Shown here: piece by piece, positions 9,686 to 18,588 of the stretch | Layout: each line of letters begins with the position of its first letter | Numbering within the stretch: position 1 is the stretch's first letter | Origin: Nocardioides jensenii JCM 1364 = NBRC 14755 | GTDB lineage: Bacteria; Actinomycetota; Actinomycetes; Propionibacteriales; Nocardioidaceae | Length of the DNA: 64,000 bases | Assembly (NCBI RefSeq): GCF_001552535.1 | Contig: NZ_BCRJ01000028.1 | Location: 1-64,000, forward strand | Direction of reading: 5' to 3' | The notes under the pieces: model-generated | Database searches by the model: none | The model's input: the letters and a program-made list of their open reading frames with translations, nothing else | Told to the model about the DNA's origin: nothing | Translations under genes and position numbers: made by a program

Positions 9686-11506
9686 ATGCCGATCAACCAC
9701 GACGCATCTTTTCTCGAGTCCATGCCCCGGAACGTGGCGGTGCAGTTCCTCGATCGCGTCGAGAAGTCGTCGACCCGCGAGGCCTACCGGTTCCCTGTGG
9801 GCGACAAGTGGGAGTCGGTGACGTGGCAGGAGGTCGGCGACCGGGTCGCGAACCTCGCAGCCGGCCTGATGTCGCTGGGTGTCGAGCCGGAGCAGCGCGT
9901 CGGCATCGCCTCAGGCACCCGCTACGAATGGATTCTGGCCGATCTCGCGGTGATGCTTGCCGGTGCGGCCACGACCACGGTCTACCCATCGACCAACGCC
10001 GCCGACACGGCCTACATCCTCAGTGACTCCGGGTCCCGCGTCGTCTTCGCCGAGGACGACGCCCAGATCGCCAAGCTCGTCGAGCACCGGGCCGAGCTGC
10101 CCGACCTGTTCAAGGTGGTCACGTTCGACGGCAAGGCCGACGGAGACTGGGTGATCGGGGTCGACGAGCTCGCCGCGATAGGCGAAGAGTTCCTCGCCGC
10201 CAACCCCGACGCCGTCGTCGAGCACGCCGAGGCGATCGAGCCCGACCAGCTGGCGACCCTGATCTACACCTCCGGCACGACCGGCCGCCCCAAGGGTGTG
10301 CGGCTGCGTCACCGGGCCTGGGTCTACGAGGGCGAGGCGATCGCGTCGCAGAAGATCCTCGACGAGAACGACTTGCAGTTCCTGTGGCTGCCGATGGCCC
10401 ACTCGTTCGGCAAGGTACTTCTCTCCACCCAGCTGGCCTGTGGCTTCCCGACCGCGGTCGACGGCAGGGTGGACAAGATCATCGACAACCTCGCGATCGT
10501 GAAGCCCACCTTCATGGGGGCCGCACCGCGGATCTTCGAGAAGGCCTACTCCCGCATCGTGACGATGCAGGCGGCCGAGGGCGGCGCCAAGGAGAAGCTC
10601 TTCAAGAAGGCCTTCGCCGTCGGCCTCCAGGTCGACCAGCTCAAGCGTGAGGGAAAGTCGATCCCGCTCACCCTGAAGCTGCAGCACGGGCTCTTCGACA
10701 AGCTGGTCTTCAGCAAGGTGCGGGCGCGCTTCGGTGGCCGGGTGCGGTTCTTCATCTCCGGCTCGGCGGCGCTCAACCGTGAGGTTGCCGAGTGGTTCAA
10801 CGCAGCCGGCATCACCGTGCTCGAGGGCTACGGGATGACCGAGAACGCCGCCGGTGCCACCGTCAACCACCCGGACCAGAACAAGTTCGGTTCCGTGGGT
10901 GCGCCCTTCCCGGGGAGCGAGGTCAAGATCGCCGAGGACGGCGAGGTGATGCTCCGCGGCCCCCACGTGATGGAGGGCTACCACAACCTGCCCGAGGCCA
11001 CCGCCGAGGCGCTCACCGAGGACGGTTGGCTGCACACCGGTGACATCGGCGAGCTCGACTCCGACGGCTTCCTCAAGATCACCGACCGCAAGAAGGACCT
11101 CTTCAAGACCTCGGGCGGCAAATACATCGCCCCGTCCATGATCGAGTCCCAGTTCAAGGCGATCTGCCCCTACGCCAGCCAGTTCCTGGTGCTGGGCAAT
11201 GAGCGCAACTTCGTCTCCGCGCTGGTCACCCTCGACCCCGATCAGATGACCGACTGGGCGGCCCAGAACGGCATGGAAGGGGCGTCGTACGCCGACATCG
11301 TCGGATCGCCCGAGGCCAACGAGATGGTCAGCGGATACATCGACGAGCTCAACGGGCGGTTGAACCGCTGGGAGACGATCAAGAAGTTCAAGATCCTCGA
11401 CCACGACCTGAGCGTGGAGTCCGGCGAGCTCACTCCGTCGATGAAGGTGAAGCGCAAGGTCGTCGAGGAGAACCAGAAGCAGGTCATCAACGCCTTCTAC
11501 GGCTGA
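9686..11506 (+). CDS. Long-chain fatty acid-CoA ligase (AMP-dependent, FadD15-like)
   Basis: Activates fatty acids to acyl-CoA through an acyl-adenylate. The adenylate-forming signature LIYTSGTTGRPKGVRLRH lies near residue 190, the A5 motif EGYGMTENAAG near 385 and the A7/A8 region WLHTGDIGELDSDGFLKITD near 450, followed by a catalytic-lysine C-terminal domain. The 606-residue length and the motif LKITDRKKDLFKTSGGKYI are typical of the long-chain (AcsM/FadD15) group with a lid region. ATG 9686 is preceded by aggagtgtc, a good ribosome-binding site. Single gene upstream of hemW; it probably serves lipid degradation or remodelling. Confidence 0.92.
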   Translation: MPINHDASFLESMPRNVAVQFLDRVEKSSTREAYRFPVGDKWESVTWQEVGDRVANLAAGLMSLGVEPEQRVGIASGTRYEWILADLAVMLAGAATTTVYPSTNAADTAYILSDSGSRVVFAEDDAQIAKLVEHRAELPDLFKVVTFDGKADGDWVIGVDELAAIGEEFLAANPDAVVEHAEAIEPDQLATLIYTSGTTGRPKGVRLRHRAWVYEGEAIASQKILDENDLQFLWLPMAHSFGKVLLSTQLACGFPTAVDGRVDKIIDNLAIVKPTFMGAAPRIFEKAYSRIVTMQAAEGGAKEKLFKKAFAVGLQVDQLKREGKSIPLTLKLQHGLFDKLVFSKVRARFGGRVRFFISGSAALNREVAEWFNAAGITVLEGYGMTENAAGATVNHPDQNKFGSVGAPFPGSEVKIAEDGEVMLRGPHVMEGYHNLPEATAEALTEDGWLHTGDIGELDSDGFLKITDRKKDLFKTSGGKYIAPSMIESQFKAICPYASQFLVLGNERNFVSALVTLDPDQMTDWAAQNGMEGASYADIVGSPEANEMVSGYIDELNGRLNRWETIKKFKILDHDLSVESGELTPSMKVKRKVVEENQKQVINAFYG

Positions 11507-11621
11507 GCCTCGCCGGGCCGCGACACGGGGCGCCCGGTGCGGCGCCACAGGCAGGCCGCACCGGCGCCGGGGCGTGATGCTCGATGTCCCGGTCTGCCCG
11601 GCCCGGTGATTGGATGGGTGG

Positions 11622-12839
11622 GTGCCCTCAGCCCTCCCGCCCGGTGAACCGGCCCCCGCCGACGGCCGGCTCCCGGAAACGGCGCTCGCCGGGGCCGGCG
11701 ATCGACCGTTCGGCCTCTACGTCCACGTGCCGTTCTGCACCGCGCGGTGCGGCTACTGCGACTTCAACACCTACACGGCGACCGAACTCGGCGAAGGCGT
11801 CACGCGGGCGTCGTACGCCGAGACGGCGATCGCGGAGATCCGTCAGGCGCGACGCGTGCTCGGGGAGGTGGACCGGCGCGTCGACACGGTCTTCTTCGGT
11901 GGCGGCACGCCGACGCTGCTGCCGCCGGCCGACCTGACCGCGATCGTTGCGGCGATCTCCGCCGAGTTCGGCCTGGCCGCCGACGTCGAGGTGACCACCG
12001 AGGCGAACCCGGACAGTGTGGCGCTGTGGGACCTGGAGGCCCTGCGCAACGGCGGCTTCAACCGCCTCTCCTTCGGCATGCAGTCAGCGGTGCCTCACGT
12101 GCTGAAGACCCTCGACCGCACCCACGATCCGCTGCGGGTTCCGGCGGTCGTCGACTGGGCCAGGCAGGCCGGCTTCGATCAGGTGAGCCTGGACCTGATC
12201 TACGGAACGCCGGGGGAGTCCGCCGGTGACTGGCAGTCCTCCCTCGACGCTGCGCTCGCCTGCTCGCCGGACCACGTGTCGGCGTACGCCTTGATCGTGG
12301 AGGAGGGCACCGCGCTGGCCAGGCAGGTGCGCCGGGGCGAGGTGCCGATGACCGATGACGACGACCTGGCCGACAAGTACCTGGCCGCTGACGAGGCCAT
12401 GACCGCTGCCGGGCTGGGGTGGTACGAGGTGTCGAACTGGTCGACCGGTGGGGCCGCGCGGTGCCGGCACAACCTGTTCTACTGGCAGGGCGCCGACTGG
12501 TGGGGTGTGGGCCCGGGGGCGCACTCCCACGTGGGCGGGGTGCGCTGGTGGAACGTCAAGCACCCGGCGGCCTACGCCCAGCGCATCAACGCCGGCCTCA
12601 GCCCGGCGCACGCGCGGGAGGTGCTCGACGCGGAGACCCGTCGGGTGGAACGCGTGCTGCTCGAGATCCGGATCCGGGAGGGCCTGCCACTCGACCTGCT
12701 CGACGACCCGGCCCGGGACCGGCTGCCGGACCTCGTCGCGCGCGGGCTGATCGAGCCGGGAGCGGTGACCGACGGTCGCCTGGTGCTGACCCGCGACGGC
12801 CGGCTGCTCGCCGACGGGATCGTGCGCGACCTCATCTGA
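11622..12839 (+). CDS. hemW: Radical SAM haem chaperone HemW (formerly oxygen-independent coproporphyrinogen III oxidase-like)
   Basis: Radical-SAM protein that binds haem and is thought to deliver it to client proteins. The 4Fe-4S/SAM motif is HVPFCTARCGYCDFN (residues about 34-48, CxxxCxxC), followed by FFGGGTPTLLP and the glycine-rich FNRLSFGMQS segment. The HemW rather than HemN identity is suggested by the lack of the long N-terminal extension of HemN. The start was set at GTG 11622, because MPSALPPGEPAPADG matches the usual family beginning. TTG 11610 would add four residues. Convergent with the DUF3097 gene. Confidence 0.93.
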   Translation: MPSALPPGEPAPADGRLPETALAGAGDRPFGLYVHVPFCTARCGYCDFNTYTATELGEGVTRASYAETAIAEIRQARRVLGEVDRRVDTVFFGGGTPTLLPPADLTAIVAAISAEFGLAADVEVTTEANPDSVALWDLEALRNGGFNRLSFGMQSAVPHVLKTLDRTHDPLRVPAVVDWARQAGFDQVSLDLIYGTPGESAGDWQSSLDAALACSPDHVSAYALIVEEGTALARQVRRGEVPMTDDDDLADKYLAADEAMTAAGLGWYEVSNWSTGGAARCRHNLFYWQGADWWGVGPGAHSHVGGVRWWNVKHPAAYAQRINAGLSPAHAREVLDAETRRVERVLLEIRIREGLPLDLLDDPARDRLPDLVARGLIEPGAVTDGRLVLTRDGRLLADGIVRDLI

Positions 12840-12866
12840 CCGGTCGGCGGCGCCGGGGGCACGCGA

Positions 12867-12902
12867 GAATCAACAACTCGACGCGCGAAACCCAACAACC
12901 CG
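12867..12902 (+). repeat. 36-bp paired intergenic repeat, copy A
   Basis: Two related 14-mers at a 22-bp period: gaatcaacaactcg (12867-12880) and aacccaacaacccg (12889-12902), separated by the 8-bp spacer acgcgcga. The same architecture recurs at 14658-14693 and, inverted, at 50042-50077. This copy sits between the convergent hemW and DUF3097 genes. Confidence 0.75.
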
Positions 12903-12904
12903 TG

Positions 12905-13765
12905 TCAGGGGGCGGTGACGAAGTCGATCAGCTCCTCGACCCGGCCGAGCAAGGCAGGGTCGAGATCCTGGAAGCCACGCACGCCACCGAGGATGTGCTG
13001 CCAAGCGCGGGCGATGTCGGTCTGGTTGCGGTGCGGCCAGCCGAGCTGCTGGCACACGCCGTACTTCCACTCGATGTTCCGGGGCACCTCGGGCCACTGC
13101 TTGATGCCCAGTCGTTCGGGCTTGACGGCGGCCCAGATGTCGATGAACGGGTGGCCCACGATCAGCACGTGCTTGCCGACCGGCGATTTCGCGATCGACT
13201 GGGCGATCCGGCTCTCCTTGGAGCCGCGGACGAGGTGGTCGACGAGTACGCCGACCCGCCGGTCCGGGCCCGGTTTGAAGTCGCGCAGGTGCTCGGAGAG
13301 GTCATCGACACCGCCGAGGAACTCCACGACGACGCCCTCGATGCGCAGGTCGTCGCCCCAGACCTTCTCGACCAGCTCGGCATCGTGGCGGCCCTCGACG
13401 AAGATGCGACTGGCCCGGGCCACCCGCGCCTTCGCGCCGTGGACGGCGATCGACCCGCTGGCAGTGCGCGTCGGCCTGGCGGGTGTCTTCAACCGGGTCG
13501 GCCGGGTCAGGATCACCGGTTTGCCCTCGAGCAGGAACCCCGGGCCGAGCGGGAACGTGCGTCGTCGGTTGCGTCGGTCCTCGAGGGTGACGGTGTCGAT
13601 GTCACGGTCGACGGCGACGATCTCGCCACACCAGTCGGTGGTGACCTCTTCGACCACGAGTCCGTTGTCAGCCTCCACCTCGGTGGCCCGGCCGTTCTTG
13701 GGCGCGCGCCAGTCGGTGTTGAGGACGTCGGATCCGTAGCGGTCGTTGGGCGGAGTCACCCGCAC
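12905..13765 (-). CDS. DUF3097 family protein
   Basis: Conserved actinobacterial protein of unknown function. It begins MRVTPPNDRYGSDVLN and contains the family-typical VVEEVTTDWCGEIVAVDRD, a segment suggestive of a small beta-barrel, then FVEGRHDAELVEKVWGDDLR near residue 125. The latter resembles a Toprim-like segment (EGRHD), as does the later VLIVGHPFIDIWAAVKP. At 286 residues it is full length. Toprim-like character is my inference, based on the acidic EGRxD element and the downstream xGHPFxD region; no enzymatic role is established. Convergent with hemW and about 15 bp upstream of the metallo-hydrolase gene on the same strand. Confidence 0.85.
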   Translation of the reverse strand: MRVTPPNDRYGSDVLNTDWRAPKNGRATEVEADNGLVVEEVTTDWCGEIVAVDRDIDTVTLEDRRNRRRTFPLGPGFLLEGKPVILTRPTRLKTPARPTRTASGSIAVHGAKARVARASRIFVEGRHDAELVEKVWGDDLRIEGVVVEFLGGVDDLSEHLRDFKPGPDRRVGVLVDHLVRGSKESRIAQSIAKSPVGKHVLIVGHPFIDIWAAVKPERLGIKQWPEVPRNIEWKYGVCQQLGWPHRNQTDIARAWQHILGGVRGFQDLDPALLGRVEELIDFVTAP

Positions 13766-13778
13766 AACGCTAGACCGA

Positions 13779-14600
13779 TCAGATCAGTGGGAGCCGCTTC
13801 GACGCGCGGGGGAGTTGCTCGTAGCCACGGGTCACCGCGTGCTCCAGGACGGCGTGTGGCCAGGGCCACTCGCCCTCGTCGAGCGCCCGAGCGGCCGGAA
13901 CTCCGCGACCGGCGAGGTCGCGGATGGTCTCGGCGACGATGCCGATGTCGCCGCGCTGCTGGTAGACGAAGTCACGGTCGACGACGGCACCGTGCCCGGG
14001 CACCACCACGGTGGTGTCGGTGATCAGTGAGATGGCCAGGTCGAGTGAGGTCGGCCACTCCATCGGCCAGCAGTCGGCGCCGTACGCCGGGGGAGCGGAC
14101 TCCTCGACCAGGTCGCCGAGGAGTACGACGTCCGCGTCCGGCACGCGCACCACGATGTCGCCGGCGGTGTGGCCGCGCCCGGGGTGGAGCAGCTCGACCT
14201 GGCGATCGCCCAGATCGATCACCCGCGCGGACGAGAAGGTGTCGGTGGGCACGACGACGGGGGAGGCGTCGACCTCCTCCGCCCGGTCACCGTCGTGGCC
14301 CGGTCGGTCGTCGCGAAGGCGCTCGAGGGCGGCCGCGGTCTCCTCGTGGGCATGGATCGGGAGGCCGTCGAAGAGCGAGTTGCCCAGGACGTGGTCGACG
14401 TGGTCGTGCGTGTTGACCACGGCGATCACCTCACCCAGGCGGCGTACGGCGTCCAGTGTGCCGCGCATCTCGCGGGTGGAGGCCAACGTGTCCACGACCA
14501 CCAGCCCCGTGGTGCCGCCGATCACCGTCACGTTGACGTCGAACCACTCGTGGCGTGCGACCCACACACGATCCGAGATCTCGACCAGGGGAGTTGCCAT
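13779..14600 (-). CDS. MBL-fold metallo-hydrolase
   Basis: Metallo-beta-lactamase-fold hydrolase with a probable dinuclear zinc site. Metal ligands are visible as NTHDHVDHVLGN near residue 85 (HxHxDH-type), HPGRGHTAGDIVV near 160, the aspartate in VLLGDLVEESAPP, and VVPGHGAVVD near 215. Length 273 is ordinary. The substrate cannot be assigned; glyoxalase-II-like or quinoprotein-relay/SoxH-like roles are both possible. It lies just before the DUF3097 gene on the minus strand (14-bp gap), so the two may form an operon. The copy B repeat element lies immediately upstream of its start. Confidence 0.85.
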   Translation of the reverse strand: MATPLVEISDRVWVARHEWFDVNVTVIGGTTGLVVVDTLASTREMRGTLDAVRRLGEVIAVVNTHDHVDHVLGNSLFDGLPIHAHEETAAALERLRDDRPGHDGDRAEEVDASPVVVPTDTFSSARVIDLGDRQVELLHPGRGHTAGDIVVRVPDADVVLLGDLVEESAPPAYGADCWPMEWPTSLDLAISLITDTTVVVPGHGAVVDRDFVYQQRGDIGIVAETIRDLAGRGVPAARALDEGEWPWPHAVLEHAVTRGYEQLPRASKRLPLI

Positions 14601-14657
14601 CGGGCCAGACTAGGACGTGGCCCGCGCGCGCCGTACGGCCGTGCCCCGGCACCGCCA

Positions 14658-14693
14658 GAATCAACGAGTGGACGAACGAAACTCAACGACTCG
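14658..14693 (+). repeat. 36-bp paired intergenic repeat, copy B
   Basis: Units gaatcaacgagtgg (14658-14671) and aactcaacgactcg (14680-14693) with spacer acgaacga, matching the 14+8+14 layout of copies A and C. It lies between the end of the DUF2470 gene and the start of the metallo-hydrolase gene on the minus strand, so here it is not purely a convergent-gene feature. Confidence 0.75.
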
Positions 14694-14697
14694 TGGG

Positions 14698-15399
14698 TCA
14701 GCAGAGGCCGGTGTGCAGGTGGGCGCTGAGCAGTCCGGCCAGCTCCTCGGGAGTGCGGGCGGCGTGCGAGAACGTGATCACGCGCCGGTGCGCCCCCGAC
14801 CAGTCGACCCAGTGCAGCTCCACTCCCGTCGAGGTCAGGCGTGACAGCGTGACTCCGGCGAGGTCTCCCGGGGGTGTTCCGGTGGCCAGGGCCACGGACC
14901 GGATCAACTCGTCCTGGTGACACTCGTTGGCGTGCTTCACGCAGCTGTGGAGGTAGCCGCGGTTGAGCAGGTGCGACGGATGTCGGAAGTGTGAGGTGGG
15001 CACGGGGATGTGACGTTCGGTCCGGTTCCCACCGGTGAGCACGAGCGAGACCATGCCGATGTCGAGGGAGATCACGCGCACGACGTCCTCGTGCGCGCAC
15101 TCGCCCTGCACACGCAGCGTGCCCGCGAGCACCACGTGCGAGCGCACGTCGTCGTGCTCGTCGAGCTGGCTGGTGACGCGCACCAGCGCGCTCCGGTTCT
15201 GGCTGGCGGCTCGGTCGACGGTGCTGCCCGGGGGCGCGAAGAACGTCGGGGTTCCGGCGTCGTCGCGCAGGGAGACGCCCTCATCGAGCGTGTGCTCGGC
15301 GCCTTCGACGACCAGACTCACGCCCTGGGGACTGGAGAGGATGCTGCGGGCACGGGCGGCCAGTGCGGCGGGGTCGGGCGACGGGCTGGGTGTGGTCAT
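14698..15399 (-). CDS. DUF2470 domain protein, HugZ-like (iron-regulated)
   Basis: Putative haem-iron utilization protein. The N-terminal half resembles a split-barrel flavin/haem-binding region ([32 protein letters not shown]). The C-terminal half matches DUF2470 as found in HugZ-type proteins: [19 protein letters not shown] followed by [19 protein letters not shown] and [13 protein letters not shown]. Length 233 fits the family. A near-perfect DtxR/IdeR iron box overlaps its promoter (15418-15436), so expression should rise under iron starvation. Haem degradation or binding is inferred from family and regulation, not proven by residues. The gene is divergent from hrcA. Confidence 0.75.
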   Translation of the reverse strand: MTTPSPSPDPAALAARARSILSSPQGVSLVVEGAEHTLDEGVSLRDDAGTPTFFAPPGSTVDRAASQNRSALVRVTSQLDEHDDVRSHVVLAGTLRVQGECAHEDVVRVISLDIGMVSLVLTGGNRTERHIPVPTSHFRHPSHLLNRGYLHSCVKHANECHQDELIRSVALATGTPPGDLAGVTLSRLTSTGVELHWVDWSGAHRRVITFSHAARTPEELAGLLSAHLHTGLC

Positions 15400-15417
15400 G
15401 AGCTCCTCCTCGATAAC

Positions 15418-15436
15418 ATAGGTGAGCCTAACCTAA
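15418..15436. promoter_or_regulatory. DtxR/IdeR-type iron box
   Basis: The 19-mer ataggtgagcctaacctaa matches the consensus TTAGGTTAGSCTAACCTAA at 17 of 19 positions by my count. It lies 18-37 bp upstream of the minus-strand DUF2470 gene, a position expected for repression by an iron-loaded DtxR/IdeR protein. Confidence 0.82.
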
Positions 15437-15498
15437 TGACATGTTCCTGGCCAGGTCATGTCCTGCGCTTGGGAGAACCCGCCCGGTGCCGAGTAGCA

Positions 15499-15525
15499 TT
15501 GGCACTCGGAAAGTCGGAGTGCCAG
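15499..15525. promoter_or_regulatory. CIRCE operator for HrcA
   Basis: Inverted repeat tggcactc - 9 bp - gagtgcca (15500-15507 and 15517-15524). This is the CIRCE architecture (consensus TTAGCACTC-N9-GAGTGCTAA) with the exact nine-base spacer. It lies 20-45 bp upstream of hrcA, indicating autoregulation of hrcA-dnaJ. Confidence 0.88.
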
Positions 15526-15543
15526 CAACCAGGAGGGGTGACC

Positions 15544-16566
15544 ATGGTCGAGGACCGTCGTCTTGCCGTCCTGCGGGCGATCGTGGAGGACTACGTCTCG
15601 ACCGAGGAGCCCGTCGGCTCCCGGGCGCTGGTGGAGCGGCACCAGCTCGGGGTCTCGCCGGCCACGGTGCGCAACGACATGGCCGCGCTCGAGGAGGAGG
15701 GCTTCATCGCCCAGCCGCACACCAGTGCCGGCCGGGTGCCCACTGACAAGGGCTACCGGCTCTTCGTCGACAAGCTGACCACGGTCAAACCGATGAGTGC
15801 CGCCGAGCAGCGGGCCATCTCCTCGTTCCTCGAGGGCGCCGTCGACCTGGACGACGTGGTGCAGCGCAGCGTCCGGCTGCTCGCCCAGCTGACCCGACAG
15901 GTCGCCGTCGTCCAGTACCCGACGCTGAGCCGCAGCACCGTGCGTCACGTCGAGATCGTCGCGCTCGCCGCGAACCGCCTCCTGCTGGTGCTGATCCTCA
16001 GCACCGGTCGGGTCGAGCAACGCGTGGTCGAGCTCGCCGGTGAGCTCGCCGACGACGACCTCGCCCAACTGCGCACCCGCGTCAACCGGGCCACCATCGG
16101 CGAGGTGATCTCCGACGCCGCGTTGGCCCTCGACGACGTCGTCGACCAGCTGCCGCGCGAGGCTCGCCCGGTGGCGACTGCGGTCGTCGCGGCCCTGGTC
16201 GAGGCGATGTCCGACCACCGTTCCGATGAGCGGGTCGCCGTCGGCGGCACGTCGAACCTGGCCCGTTTCGGCGATGGTTTCGAGAGCACGGTCCGCCCGA
16301 TCCTCGAGGCCCTCGAGGAACACGTCGTGCTCCTCAAGCTGCTCGGTGAGGCGGGCTCCGGTGGCGCGGTGACCGTGCGCATCGGCCACGAGGGGCCCTA
16401 CCAGCAGCTGGCCACCACCAGCGTCATCGCGACCGGCTACGGCCCGGAGGACCAGGCGCTGGCCTCCCTCGGCATCGTCGGCCCGACCCGCATGGACTAT
16501 CCCGCGACCATGGCGACCGTGCGAGCCGTCGCCCGCTACGTGTCGCGGATCCTCAACGAAGCGTGA
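15544..16566 (+). CDS. hrcA: Heat-inducible transcription repressor HrcA
   Basis: Repressor of class I heat-shock genes; binds CIRCE and is assisted by GroEL. The N-terminal winged helix contains [20 protein letters not shown] and [20 protein letters not shown] (residues about 20-60), followed by [17 protein letters not shown], the family hallmark. The remainder is the GAF-like dimerization domain. Start ATG 15544 lies 9 bp after aggagg and downstream of a CIRCE element. At 340 residues it is typical. dnaJ follows 31 bp later, forming the standard actinobacterial hrcA-dnaJ unit. Confidence 0.96.
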   Translation: MVEDRRLAVLRAIVEDYVSTEEPVGSRALVERHQLGVSPATVRNDMAALEEEGFIAQPHTSAGRVPTDKGYRLFVDKLTTVKPMSAAEQRAISSFLEGAVDLDDVVQRSVRLLAQLTRQVAVVQYPTLSRSTVRHVEIVALAANRLLLVLILSTGRVEQRVVELAGELADDDLAQLRTRVNRATIGEVISDAALALDDVVDQLPREARPVATAVVAALVEAMSDHRSDERVAVGGTSNLARFGDGFESTVRPILEALEEHVVLLKLLGEAGSGGAVTVRIGHEGPYQQLATTSVIATGYGPEDQALASLGIVGPTRMDYPATMATVRAVARYVSRILNEA

Positions 16567-16597
16567 TCCACCCGAACCCCACGAACCAGAAGGACTC

Positions 16598-17773
16598 ATG
16601 AGTCAGGACCTGTACGAACTCCTCGGTGTGCCTCGCGACGCAGACGCGGACGCGATCAAGAAGGCGTACCGCAAGCTGGCCCGCCAGTTGCACCCGGACG
16701 TGAACCCGGACCCCGAGACCCAGGAGCGGTTCAAGGAGGTCTCGCTGGCCTACGAGGTGCTCAGCGACCCGCAGAAGCGTGCGGCCTACGACCGCGGGGG
16801 CGACCCCTTCGGTGGCGGCATGGGCGCCGGTGGCTTCGGCCAGGGCCAGGGATTCTCGTTCACCGACATCATGGACGCCTTCTTCGGTGGTCAGGGCCAG
16901 GCCGGCTCCGGTGGGCGCGGGCCCCGCGCCCGGGTCCGTCGTGGCCAGGACGCCCTGATCCGCTTGGAGATCGAACTCGCCGAGGCCGCCTTCGGGGTGA
17001 CCCGCGAGATCAAGGTCGACACCGCCGTCCAGTGCGAGGCCTGCCACGGCGACGGTGCTGCCCCGGGCAGCACGCCATTCCCGTGCGAGACCTGTCGTGG
17101 CGCCGGCGAGGTGGCCCATGTGCAGCGCTCTTTCCTGGGTGAGATCCGCACGCTGCGTCCCTGCGCCGCCTGTCGTGGGTTCGGGACGATCATCCCCGAC
17201 CCGTGCCGGGAGTGCTCCGGCGACGGCCGGATCCGCTCGCGCCGCAGCCTGACCGTGAAGATCCCCGCCGGCGTCGACGTCGGCACCCGCGTCCAGCTCA
17301 GTGGGCAGGGCGAGGTCGGCCCCGGGGGCGGCCCGGCCGGTGACCTGTTCGTCGAGATCCACGTGGCCCCGCACAAGACCTTCACCCGTCACGGCAACGA
17401 CCTGCACTGCACGGTCTCGGTGCCGATGACCGCCGCGGCCATGGGCGCGTCCCTGACCCTGCCCACCCTCGAGGCGGACGTGGCCGGCGAGGACTCCGAG
17501 CTCGAGACGAGCTTCCCGTTGGAGATCAAGGCGGGCACCCAGTCCGGCACCGACCACGTGCTCCGGGCGCGCGGGGTTCCCGGTCTGCGCAACGTCGGCC
17601 GCGGCGACCTGGTGGTCACCGTTCTGGTCGACACCCCGACCCGCCTCGACGCCCGCCAGGAGGAGCTGCTCCGCGAGCTGGCCGCCCTGCGGGGCGAGGA
17701 GTCTCCCGACGGCAGCGTCCAGGCCGCGCACAAGGGTGTCTTCGGTCGGCTGCGCGACGCGTTCAACCACTGA
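16598..17773 (+). CDS. dnaJ: Molecular chaperone DnaJ (DnaJ2 type)
   Basis: Hsp40 co-chaperone stimulating DnaK ATPase. The J-domain (residues about 1-70) has the HPD tripeptide at 32-34. A Gly/Phe-rich linker ([18 protein letters not shown]) follows. Four zinc-binding CxxCxGxG-type repeats are present: [24 protein letters not shown] and CRECSGDG, the third having FG. A C-terminal substrate-binding region completes the protein. At 391 residues it is full length. It belongs to the hrcA operon, whereas the dnaK-linked DnaJ would normally be elsewhere. It overlaps rsmE by one base. Confidence 0.95.
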   Translation: MSQDLYELLGVPRDADADAIKKAYRKLARQLHPDVNPDPETQERFKEVSLAYEVLSDPQKRAAYDRGGDPFGGGMGAGGFGQGQGFSFTDIMDAFFGGQGQAGSGGRGPRARVRRGQDALIRLEIELAEAAFGVTREIKVDTAVQCEACHGDGAAPGSTPFPCETCRGAGEVAHVQRSFLGEIRTLRPCAACRGFGTIIPDPCRECSGDGRIRSRRSLTVKIPAGVDVGTRVQLSGQGEVGPGGGPAGDLFVEIHVAPHKTFTRHGNDLHCTVSVPMTAAAMGASLTLPTLEADVAGEDSELETSFPLEIKAGTQSGTDHVLRARGVPGLRNVGRGDLVVTVLVDTPTRLDARQEELLRELAALRGEESPDGSVQAAHKGVFGRLRDAFNH

Positions 17774-18513
17774 TGTCGCTGCCCGTCCACCTCGTGCCCT
17801 CCCTCGACGGGGTGGCCTCCGGTGACGTGGTCGAGATCTCGGGCGACGAGGCCCACCACGCGGTCGCCGTACGTCGACTGCGGGTCGGTGAGGCGGTCGT
17901 GCTCACCGACGGCGCCGGTATGTCGGCGACCGGCACCGTGACGAGCACCGGCAAGCGGGTCTTCACCGTCGAGACGGCCGAGCCCACCCATGAGCCACGG
18001 CCGACGCCGTCGGTGACCGTGGTCCAGGCGCTGCCCAAGGGCGAGCGCGGCGAGCTGGCGGTCGAGGTGCTCACCGAGATCGGCGTGGACCTCATCGTGC
18101 CGTGGGCCGCGTCCCGGTCGGTGGCGGTGTGGCGCGGCGATCGGATCGCCAAGTCGCACGCCAAGTGGGCGGCCACCGCACGTGAGGCGGCCAAGCAGTC
18201 GCGGCGGGCCTGGTTCCCGACGGTGGCGCCACTGGCGAGCACCGACGAGGTGGTGGGGCTCCTCGACGGTGCCGACGTGGCCGTCGTCCTGCACGAGGCC
18301 GCCACGCTGCCCTTGTCGGCGATTTCTGTGGACCACAGTGACACCATGGTGGTGGTCGTCGGCCCGGAGGGCGGAATCAGTGCCGAAGAGCTGGCCGGCT
18401 TCCTGGCCGCCGGAGTGCAACCGGTGCGGATGGGACGTGAGGTGTTGCGCACGTCCACAGCGGGCGTGGCTGCGGTGGCTGCACTGCTGTCCCGGTCGAC
18501 GCGATGGGCATGA
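17773..18513 (+). CDS. rsmE: 16S rRNA (uracil(1498)-N(3))-methyltransferase RsmE
   Basis: SPOUT-class methyltransferase that modifies U1498 in the decoding region of 16S rRNA. Family features are ISGDEAHHAVAVRRLRVGE near residue 22, QALPKGERGELAVEVLTEIG near residue 85, the knot/SAM region VVVVGPEGGISAEELAGF near 195 and MGREVLRTSTAGVAAVAALL near 220. Length 246 is typical. The ATG overlaps the dnaJ stop, so it is the third gene of the hrcA-dnaJ-rsmE operon, a common arrangement in both Firmicutes and actinobacteria. Confidence 0.95.
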   Translation: MSLPVHLVPSLDGVASGDVVEISGDEAHHAVAVRRLRVGEAVVLTDGAGMSATGTVTSTGKRVFTVETAEPTHEPRPTPSVTVVQALPKGERGELAVEVLTEIGVDLIVPWAASRSVAVWRGDRIAKSHAKWAATAREAAKQSRRAWFPTVAPLASTDEVVGLLDGADVAVVLHEAATLPLSAISVDHSDTMVVVVGPEGGISAEELAGFLAAGVQPVRMGREVLRTSTAGVAAVAALLSRSTRWA

Positions 18514-18588
18514 TGCGGGTGTTTCGACGGGGTTGACCTCGGGGAGAACCCCGATGTGACGTGGCACTGAATTGGCGATGCTGGAGGC

